Part shown: positions 1-5,186 of the stretch, piece by piece
Layout: every line of letters begins with the position of its first letter
Position numbering within the stretch: position 1 is the stretch's first letter
Assembly (NCBI GenBank): GCA_016195585.1
Contig: JACPZJ010000160.1
Span: forward strand, 1-5,489
Length of the DNA stretch: 5,489 nt
Reading direction: 5' to 3'
Origin: Nitrospirota bacterium
Lineage (GTDB): Bacteria > Nitrospirota > CAKKRA01 > 9FT-COMBO-42-15
Translations under genes and position numbers: made by a program
Notes under the pieces: generated by a model
Database searches by the model: none
What the model saw: the letters and a program-made list of their open reading frames with translations, nothing else
Told to the model about the DNA's origin: nothing

Positions 1-10
1 GGTGGTTTAA

Positions 11-1396
11 CTGGACAGGTGTGATTATATAATATCCGGCTCTGATGCTGCCGTGCTTGCAGTATCCAATCTGCTTTTGAATAAAGGCAAGAGGGTAGCG
101 ATTATTGAGGAAAGGGAATCACCCAAATCTGCCTCTGTTTTTGAAAAGGATGGCTATCAATTTCCAAACGGGCCGTCCCTCTTTCTTGGTTTTTATAACG
201 GCCTGTTCCCTTTGATCTTTACAAAGGCAGGTGTAACCCCAATACAGCCTGATAATATAGATGCCGATGAACCAATCCTGCAAATAGTCCTTCCAAGGGA
301 CAGGGTAAATCTTTATGGCAGCAGGGAATATCTTCTGGAGGAGCTAAATCGCGTCTTTCCTGAAAAGATTGAGGCAATAAGGCTGTTCTACAGCAAGGTA
401 GACGAGATTGCTGAAATCGCAATGCCGCTCTTTATCCCGCTGGATAAGGATGATAAGGGATTTGAAAAGGTATTAAGGTTATCCAGAGAAAAAACAAGGT
501 CGGTCTTTTCAGTTGCAAAATACGGGTATGAGAAGGCATCCCGATTCTTATACGGCTATGGCCTTGATATTGAGTTTAAGAGATTTATTGATATGCAGAC
601 ACTCCTCTTCTCGCAGAGGACAACAAACGAGATAAATATCCTTGCCCTCGTTGAGATGCTCACCTTCCTGAAAATGGATGCAGTGAGGATGAGAGATGGA
701 TTTTTTGGTTTATCAGAGGCAATGGCAGACAGGTTTGTTAAAAATGGCGGGAACATCAGGTATAATGCAAAGATTGCAGAGGTGACACAGAGGGATAACA
801 TCCTTGATGGCGTGCGGCTTGTGGATGGCAGCAGGTTAGAGGCGGATTCTCTTATTGCCAGCCTTCCGCATTTTTATTTTTATGGTGATAGGGATAAAGA
901 CAGATATGTGTATATCATATATCTTGGCGCAGATGCGGATGTTATCCCTGTTGCAATGAAGGGCGATCTTGTCATGTCCATGAATCTGACAAAATATCCC
1001 CTTGAGGAGAATTTTATATATGTCTCAATAGTCCCTGATAACAGCAGGCAGCCTGCGGGCAAGGCAGGATTAAAGATAAGCATGTTCCTGAGCAAGGAGA
1101 TGCTATCAGACCCTGAAAGGCTCCCTGCCATAAGGGAAGAGGCAATGAGGCAGATAAGATGGCTTATGCCCTTTTCGGATAGCAGGTTGTATTACATAGG
1201 CGACAATTCTGAGGATTATAACAGGCCTGCTATATTAGATTCATTTAAGTCCTTCAAGTCATTAAAATTTGCAGGCTGCTACAGGTCATCTTTAAGGAAC
1301 AGCTATCTGCTTTCTGATTCTACCCTCCCTTCAGCAGGCATTGGGAAGGGGCTTTTTGGCGCGGTGAGGCTTGCAGAGAAAATCAGCAAGGGATGA
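11..1396 (+). CDS. CrtI/phytoene desaturase-like FAD-dependent oxidoreductase
   Basis: A 461-residue protein if started at CTG 11, or 447 if started at GTG 53. The N-terminus has the order of the phytoene desaturase/amine oxidase flavoprotein superfamily: beta strand (DYIIS, residues 5-9), a glycine loop (GSDAAV, 10-15), a helix, then a second strand ending in acidic residues (VAIIEE, 29-34), followed by FEKDGYQF (44-51). The C-terminus (439-461, with GIGKG at 443-447 and then GAVRLAEKI) matches the position of the last FAD-binding stretch of the family. The length is near normal. In-frame TAA at 8-10 lies directly before CTG 11. Starting at GTG 53 would delete the first strand and glycine loop, so the upstream start is preferred, with GGTGG at 1-5 as a weak ribosome site. 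The motif is eroded: only the first Gly of GxGxxG remains, and the usual GGR(A/S) segment reads PKSA. The substrate is unknown; carotenoid or other isoprenoid redox work is only a family-level guess. Confidence 0.7.
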   Translation: MDRCDYIISGSDAAVLAVSNLLLNKGKRVAIIEERESPKSASVFEKDGYQFPNGPSLFLGFYNGLFPLIFTKAGVTPIQPDNIDADEPILQIVLPRDRVNLYGSREYLLEELNRVFPEKIEAIRLFYSKVDEIAEIAMPLFIPLDKDDKGFEKVLRLSREKTRSVFSVAKYGYEKASRFLYGYGLDIEFKRFIDMQTLLFSQRTTNEINILALVEMLTFLKMDAVRMRDGFFGLSEAMADRFVKNGGNIRYNAKIAEVTQRDNILDGVRLVDGSRLEADSLIASLPHFYFYGDRDKDRYVYIIYLGADADVIPVAMKGDLVMSMNLTKYPLEENFIYVSIVPDNSRQPAGKAGLKISMFLSKEMLSDPERLPAIREEAMRQIRWLMPFSDSRLYYIGDNSEDYNRPAILDSFKSFKSLKFAGCYRSSLRNSYLLSDSTLPSAGIGKGLFGAVRLAEKISKG

Positions 1397-1405
1397 TATA
1401 TTTGT

Positions 1406-1464
1406 GTAGGGGTAGGACTATGTGCCTACCCTGATTCTGGGCAACCACATAGGGTGGCCCCTAC
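1406..1464. repeat. 59-bp double-hairpin palindromic repeat (GTAGGGG...CCCCTAC)
   Basis: The ends are perfect 7-bp inverted repeats (GTAGGGG 1406-1412, CCCCTAC 1458-1464). Inside are two self-complementary arms: GGGTAGG 1410-1416 pairs with CCTACCC 1425-1431 around an 8-nt loop, and GGGCAACC 1439-1446 pairs with 1453-1460 with one mismatch. The two loops are also complementary to each other (CTATGTG 1418-1424 and CACATAG 1446-1452). The element fills most of the 76-nt gap between two genes and ends 8 nt before the ATG at 1473. It resembles the small non-coding REP/MITE-like elements scattered between genes in environmental bacteria. That family assignment is from memory of similar sequences, not from a search. 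Confidence 0.8.
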
Positions 1465-1472
1465 GAGAGAAG

Positions 1473-2684
1473 ATGAATAAATTGCAGGTTCTTGCTATAT
1501 TTATTATTTTTATCTTACTAAGCTGCTCTGCACCCACACACCAGATAAAGCATGAAGCGCCTCCATCTGAAAACCTATCTGTTAAGGTTGACAAAAAACT
1601 CTTTGCCGCACAGGTTCTTCTTTTTAAGAGCGCCACTTATGAAGAGCTGAAAGAAGAGATGGCAGAGATGAAGAGGTCAGGTGTGAATGTGGTGATTGTG
1701 AGGGTCTTTCATAATAAGGGTGACAGGTATCACGGCTTTGCATCTTCAACCAAATATCAATCAGGGGTATACTTTAAAAGCACGATTGCCCCTGTAGTTG
1801 ATGATGTATTAACCAGAATAATAGAGATCGGACACAGTCAGGGCATTCAGGTATATGCATGGATGACCACAAGGAAGATGGACTGGAAATGGTCTGATGC
1901 CCCCAAATGGCGCGACAGCGCCTATGATTTAAAAGCAAAGACCTTTACACACTCCAGCGGCCTTGATCTATTCAATCAGGAGGTTCAGGACTATATAACC
2001 GCCCTTTACAGGGAGATAGCAGCATCAGGCGCTGATGGCATCCTTATACAGGATGATCTGGTATACAGACACATAGAAGGCTTTGGCGAGGCAGCGAGGC
2101 GCAGTTATTACAATACCTTTGGCTTTGCCCTGCGGCCTGAGAATCTCTATCAAGGCATATATGAGGGTAAAGGGAAGTATTATGTTAAAAGCTATACACC
2201 TCTATTCTGGAAGTGGGCTGAATGGAAAAATCAGAATATTACCCTTTTTCTTGATAATCTTGTGAGGGAGACAAGAAGGGTTACACCACATATGAAAATT
2301 GTCCTGAACCTTTATTATGAGACAATAATTAATCCTAAAAATGGTATTGCATGGTTTGCACAGGATTTAACATCCTTAAAGGATATAGATGTTGACTATT
2401 ATGCTGTTATGGCATACCACAGGCAGATAATGAAGGAGAAGAATCTAAGCCTTGATGCCGCCTTTGAGATGATCTCAGATATAACCAGAAAGGGGCTTGC
2501 TGCAATTGGAAAGGGTGATAAACTATTGATGAAGGTGCAGACCATTGACTGGGACACGAGGGAGGCAGTCCCTGATGGTGAATTAATAAGGGTATTTGAG
2601 GCAATAAAGAGGGGTGGCGATGTAAGTCTGGCCTATGTACAGAACGGCAACAGCGCCCCTAAGATTTTTCTTGACAAAATGTGA
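1473..2684 (+). CDS. PgaB C-terminal-like (GH153-type) glycoside hydrolase lipoprotein
   Basis: A 403-residue protein. It begins with a lipoprotein signal: a positively charged start, a hydrophobic run, then the lipobox LLSC with Cys18 as the lipidated residue and Ser19 at +2, which favours outer-membrane sorting. The rest looks like the TIM-barrel half of PgaB, which cleaves partly deacetylated poly-beta-1,6-N-acetylglucosamine. Supporting landmarks are an early VNVVIVRVF strand, the IQVYAWM strand, and GADGILIQDD with adjacent acids Asp194-Asp195 at the place of the PgaB active-site acids, followed by a helix rich in Arg and Tyr, then DVDYYAVMAYH and a C-terminal VQTIDWD. The polysaccharide-deacetylase half of PgaB is absent. 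ATG 1473 was chosen because it starts the signal peptide; the 17 codons upstream from GTG 1422 are repeat-derived. The ribosome site is poor (GAGAGAAG). Likely role: trimming of matrix or surface polysaccharide. A looser relationship to other glycoside-hydrolase-like barrels is possible. Confidence 0.68.
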   Translation: MNKLQVLAIFIIFILLSCSAPTHQIKHEAPPSENLSVKVDKKLFAAQVLLFKSATYEELKEEMAEMKRSGVNVVIVRVFHNKGDRYHGFASSTKYQSGVYFKSTIAPVVDDVLTRIIEIGHSQGIQVYAWMTTRKMDWKWSDAPKWRDSAYDLKAKTFTHSSGLDLFNQEVQDYITALYREIAASGADGILIQDDLVYRHIEGFGEAARRSYYNTFGFALRPENLYQGIYEGKGKYYVKSYTPLFWKWAEWKNQNITLFLDNLVRETRRVTPHMKIVLNLYYETIINPKNGIAWFAQDLTSLKDIDVDYYAVMAYHRQIMKEKNLSLDAAFEMISDITRKGLAAIGKGDKLLMKVQTIDWDTREAVPDGELIRVFEAIKRGGDVSLAYVQNGNSAPKIFLDKM

Positions 2685-2716
2685 GGGGGTAATTTAGTAT
2701 CACAGCAATTCAAATT

Positions 2717-2744
2717 GTAGGGGCGAACGGCCGTTCGCCCCTAC
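2717..2744. repeat. 28-bp perfect palindrome, GTAGGGG family
   Basis: GTAGGGGCGAACGG is followed directly by its exact reverse complement, giving a 14-bp stem with no spacer. It lies in the 86-nt gap between the PgaB-like gene and the H-protein, 10 nt before the H-protein ribosome site. It shares its outer 7 bp on each side with the element at 1406-1464, so the two look like members of one family. In RNA it would form a very stable hairpin. The following bases (TGTAATTTTC) are not a clean U-tract, so calling it a terminator would be weak, although partial termination or 3' end protection of the upstream message is possible. Confidence 0.85.
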
Positions 2745-2754
2745 TGTAATTTTC

Positions 2755-2764
2755 AAGGGAGGTG
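2755..2764 (+). promoter_or_regulatory. Strong Shine-Dalgarno that fixes the H-protein start
   Basis: AAGGGAGGTG is nearly ideal and lies 6 nt before ATG 2771. An in-frame GTG at 2762 falls inside this site and cannot be the real start. Confidence 0.85.
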
Positions 2765-2770
2765 CAATTT

Positions 2771-3157
2771 ATGAGTCCAGATGATTTAAAGTATCATAAG
2801 GAGCATTCATGGGCAAGGATTGAAGGTAAAAAGGCTACTATAGGCATTACAAATTATGCGCAGGAGACTTTGGGTGATATTGTTTATATTGAACTACCTG
2901 ATGTGGACACAGAGGTTGATAAGGATTCTGAGATCGCTGAGATAGAGTCTACAAAGGCCACATCACCCATAATAGCCCCTGTTACCGGTAAGATAGTAAG
3001 GGTAAATGAGGAGCTTTCAGAGAACCCTGAGATAATAAACGGGGACCCCTATGAAAAAGGCTGGATTGCAGTGATTGAGATATCGGATGCGAAGGAGATA
3101 GAGGATCTCCTTGATGCAGAGGCCTATGACAAATATGTTGCGGAGGAGGCAAGATAG
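2771..3157 (+). CDS. gcvH: Glycine cleavage system H-protein (lipoyl carrier)
   Basis: A 128-residue protein, the usual length for GcvH. It is a small cytosolic carrier whose lipoyl-lysine arm takes the aminomethyl group from glycine decarboxylase (P-protein), passes it to T-protein, and is reoxidised by L-protein. Family landmarks are in order: DLKYHKEHSW (5-14), IGITNYAQETLGDIVYIELP (24-43), the lipoylation site ESTKATSP with Lys62, APVTGKIVRVNEEL, NPEIINGDPYEKGWI, and a C-terminal helical LLDAEAYDKYV. The site reads EST-K-A where many family members have ESV-K-A, a mild variant. ATG 2771 follows a strong ribosome site. The next gene, lipoamide dehydrogenase, starts 5 nt after the stop codon, so the pair is co-transcribed. 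gcvT and gcvP are not in the window, so use by glycine cleavage is likely but not shown here; a stand-alone carrier role for another lipoyl pathway is possible. Confidence 0.93.
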   Translation: MSPDDLKYHKEHSWARIEGKKATIGITNYAQETLGDIVYIELPDVDTEVDKDSEIAEIESTKATSPIIAPVTGKIVRVNEELSENPEIINGDPYEKGWIAVIEISDAKEIEDLLDAEAYDKYVAEEAR

Positions 3158-3162
3158 GAGGG

Positions 3163-4560
3163 ATGTCTGTAAAGAGGCTGGTTATTCTGGGGGCAGGGCC
3201 GGGCGGTTATGTTGCGGCATTGAGGGCTGCCCAGCTTGGCGCAAAGGTTACTGTAATAGAAGAAACCGAGGTTGGCGGCACATGTCTTAACAGGGGCTGT
3301 ATCCCTACAAAGGCATTAATAGCCTCTGCTGAGGCAATAGATAAGATTAACAGGGCAGAGGAATACGGCATTGAGATTAAAGGTGAGGTAAGCTTCAACC
3401 TTTCTAAGATTATAGAAAGAAAGAATAAGGTAGTAGCTATTCAGGTAAAGGGCATCCGCTCGCTCTTTAAAAGCTGGGGCATAGAGCTTTTAGAAGGCAG
3501 AGGAAAAATAAAGGATGTAAATAAGATTGATGTTGCATTAAAGGACGGCTCAAGCAGGACAGCAGAAGGGGATAATATCATAATCGCCACTGGCTCAAGG
3601 CCTGCAAGGCTGCCGATATTCCCTTTTGACGGGAAGGATGTTATTACAAGTGATGAGGCATTAAATATAACAGGGATTCCAAAGAGCATATTGATTGTAG
3701 GCGCTGGCGTTATAGGATGCGAATTTGCCTTTATCCTAAGAGAGCTTGGCGCAGAGGTAACAATAGTTGAGATGCTTCCTCATGCAGTTGCAACAGAGGA
3801 TGAGGAGATATCCGAGATACTTGAGAGGGAGCTTAAAAAGAGAAGGATAAAGCTCATATTAAATGCAAAGATAGAGAAGGTGGTAAGGAATAACGAAGGG
3901 AGCATAACTGCTACCCTTAACGATGGAAAAGAGATTAAGGTAGAAAAGGTTCTGGTCTCCATTGGTAGGGCATTGAATACAGAGGATATTGGCCTTAAAA
4001 AGCTCGGCATAGAAAAGGGCAACAAAGGCGAGATAGAGGTTAATAACAGGATGGAGACCAATGTAAAGGGTATATATGCCATTGGCGATGTTATTGGCGG
4101 CATAATGCTTGCCCATGTGGCGTCCACAGAAGGGATAGTTGCAGCAGAGAATATAATGGGGCATAACAGAACAATTGATTATAACATTGTTCCGGCAGGC
4201 ATATTCACCATGCCTGAAATAGGCAGCGTGGGATTAAGGGAACAACAGGCAAGGGAAAAGGGTATTGATATTAAAATAGGCAGATTCCAGTTCAGGGGAC
4301 TCGGCAAGGCGCATGCAATGGGTGAAATCGCAGGCATGGCAAAGATCATAGCAGATGCAAAGACAGATAAGGTATTGGGGATTCACATAATTGGCGCCCA
4401 TGCAGCAGACCTTGTTCATGAAGGCGCTGTTGCCATGAAGCTCGGCGCCACAGCAGCCGATATTGGGGCCACTATACATGCCCATCCGACCCTTTCAGAG
4501 GCCATAATGGAGGCATCAGAGGCCCTGCACAATAGGGCTATTCATATGCCAAAGGTTTAA
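3163..4560 (+). CDS. lpdA: Dihydrolipoyl dehydrogenase (E3 / L-protein)
   Basis: A 465-residue, full-length member of the class I pyridine nucleotide-disulfide oxidoreductases. It reoxidises dihydrolipoyl groups with NAD+ through FAD and a redox-active disulfide. Visible parts in order are the FAD loop GAGPGG (10-15), the active-site disulfide CLNRGC (Cys41 and Cys46) followed by IPTK, the central ATGSRP stretch, the NAD loop GAGVIG (180-185) with Glu203 at the end of the next strand favouring NAD over NADP, the second FAD contact YAIGD, and the C-terminal dimer domain with catalytic HPTLSE (His441 and Glu446). It starts 5 nt after the H-protein stop. AGGAGG at 3156-3161 is almost touching the ATG, while GGAGGAGG at 3142-3149 is 13 nt away, so spacing is atypical and translation may be coupled to the upstream gene. 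The adjacent H-protein is its most likely substrate; it may also serve 2-oxoacid dehydrogenases encoded elsewhere. Confidence 0.95.
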   Translation: MSVKRLVILGAGPGGYVAALRAAQLGAKVTVIEETEVGGTCLNRGCIPTKALIASAEAIDKINRAEEYGIEIKGEVSFNLSKIIERKNKVVAIQVKGIRSLFKSWGIELLEGRGKIKDVNKIDVALKDGSSRTAEGDNIIIATGSRPARLPIFPFDGKDVITSDEALNITGIPKSILIVGAGVIGCEFAFILRELGAEVTIVEMLPHAVATEDEEISEILERELKKRRIKLILNAKIEKVVRNNEGSITATLNDGKEIKVEKVLVSIGRALNTEDIGLKKLGIEKGNKGEIEVNNRMETNVKGIYAIGDVIGGIMLAHVASTEGIVAAENIMGHNRTIDYNIVPAGIFTMPEIGSVGLREQQAREKGIDIKIGRFQFRGLGKAHAMGEIAGMAKIIADAKTDKVLGIHIIGAHAADLVHEGAVAMKLGATAADIGATIHAHPTLSEAIMEASEALHNRAIHMPKV

Positions 4561-4583
4561 AAAACAAAAAATTCCAAAAATAC

Positions 4584-4613
4584 TTGACAAAAGGTATGTT
4601 ATGGTTTTATTAT
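4584..4613 (+). promoter_or_regulatory. Sigma-70-type promoter for the SOR/SoxY-like gene
   Basis: A consensus -35 box TTGACA (4584-4589), an 18-nt spacer, and a -10 box TATTAT (4608-4613, five of six matches to TATAAT) lie in the 112-nt gap after lpdA. Transcription would start near 4620, leaving a leader of about 50 nt before the GTG start. This separates the last two genes from the gcvH-lpdA unit. Confidence 0.7.
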
Positions 4614-4629
4614 AACGCCATATAAAACC
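4603..4629. promoter_or_regulatory. Possible operator: inverted repeat over the -10 box
   Basis: GGTTTTAT (4603-4610) and ATAAAACC (4622-4629) are an exact 8-bp inverted repeat with an 11-nt spacer, covering the -10 box and the expected transcription start. This is a typical place for a repressor site. No regulator gene is in the window, and AT-rich inverted repeats can arise by chance. Confidence 0.35.
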
Positions 4630-4672
4630 CTGAACGGGGAGTATTATTTTTAAAGAAGGGGGTGAGTAATAG

Positions 4673-5149
4673 GTGAAAGGTATTAAAGAAGGTTTTACAA
4701 GGCGCGGTTTTATAAAGGCAACTGTATTAATCGGACTTATCAGTGCAATTATACCTGACATGCTTCTTCTTCCCAAAAAACTCTTAGCTGCTACTTCAAC
4801 AGGGAGGAAGGCAGCCAATCCAAAGAGTCTTACACCAGAAGAGGCATTGCATATCCCGACAGTAGATATACCATTAATAGCCGAAGACGGGAGTATGGTT
4901 CCAATTACCGTTTCTGTGAAGCATCCAATGGAGCCTGATCATTATATTAAGAGCATAGAGATTATTGATGACCTAAGCCCAATCACAAGCAAGGGACTGT
5001 ACAGATTTAAACCGGCGAATGGGGAGGCTTATATTTCAACAAGGATCAAACTGGCAGAGAGTACAAATATCCGCGCCGTTGCAGAATGCAGTAAGCACGG
5101 AAAATGGGAAGGCAACGCGGATGTGAAGGTTACCATTGGGGGTTGTTAA
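4673..5149 (+). CDS. Tat-exported superoxide reductase (desulfoferrodoxin)-like protein with SoxY-like GGC tail
   Basis: A 158-residue protein. The GTG start is fixed by AAGGGGGTGA (4656-4665), 7 nt upstream. TRRGFIK (9-15) is a twin-arginine signal, followed by a hydrophobic stretch and a probable cleavage near residues 39-42, so the folded protein goes to the periplasm. The mature part carries every ligand of the superoxide reductase Fe(His)4Cys centre in order: His60 (HIP), His84 and His90 (HPMEPDHYI, the usual six-residue step), Cys139 and His142 (CSKHGKW, the usual three-residue step). The Glu-Lys that often precedes the first His is replaced by Ala-Leu. The same domain also reads like SoxY (AEDGSMVPITVSV, STRIKLAES, VKVTIGGC), but ends at Gly-Gly-Cys158, where SoxY normally ends GGCGG. 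There is no N-terminal desulforedoxin Cys4 domain. The next gene encodes a cytochrome, a plausible electron donor. Automated pipelines might call it SoxY or desulfoferrodoxin; I favour an iron protein on ligand grounds, with function unproven. Confidence 0.8.
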   Translation: MKGIKEGFTRRGFIKATVLIGLISAIIPDMLLLPKKLLAATSTGRKAANPKSLTPEEALHIPTVDIPLIAEDGSMVPITVSVKHPMEPDHYIKSIEIIDDLSPITSKGLYRFKPANGEAYISTRIKLAESTNIRAVAECSKHGKWEGNADVKVTIGGC

Positions 5150-5186
5150 TTAATATCAATTCTTATAAATGAGGGAGGTAGAGGTT

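Noticed and set aside
1422..1472. In-frame GTG at 1422 as the start of the lipoprotein gene, adding 17 residues
   Set aside because: Those codons lie mainly within the palindromic repeat and would put a non-signal stretch before a textbook lipoprotein signal starting at ATG 1473.
2717..2760. Rho-independent terminator at the 28-bp palindrome
   Set aside because: The stem has no spacer loop and is not followed by a proper U-tract; membership in a repeat family explains it better.
2762..2770. GTG 2762 as the start of the H-protein
   Set aside because: It is part of the Shine-Dalgarno AAGGGAGGTG; ATG 2771 has ideal spacing and matches the family's usual N-terminus.
2771..3157. LbpA, the lipoate-binding protein of the sulfur-oxidising heterodisulfide-reductase-like pathway
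   Set aside because: There are no hdr-like or lipoate-assembly genes in the window, and the length and motifs match ordinary GcvH; left as a check, not a call.
3780..4164. Minus-strand open frames opposite lpdA, and similar ones opposite the other genes
   Set aside because: They are low-complexity shadows of well-supported genes, without ribosome sites or recognisable domains.
4611..4616. TATAAC as an alternative -10 box
   Set aside because: The spacing to TTGACA would be 21 nt, too long; TATTAT at 4608 gives 18 nt.
4673..5149. Calling this a plain SoxY of a thiosulfate-oxidising Sox system
   Set aside because: The five iron-type ligands, the extra cysteine at 139, the missing final Gly-Gly and the absence of soxZ next door do not fit a standard SoxY.
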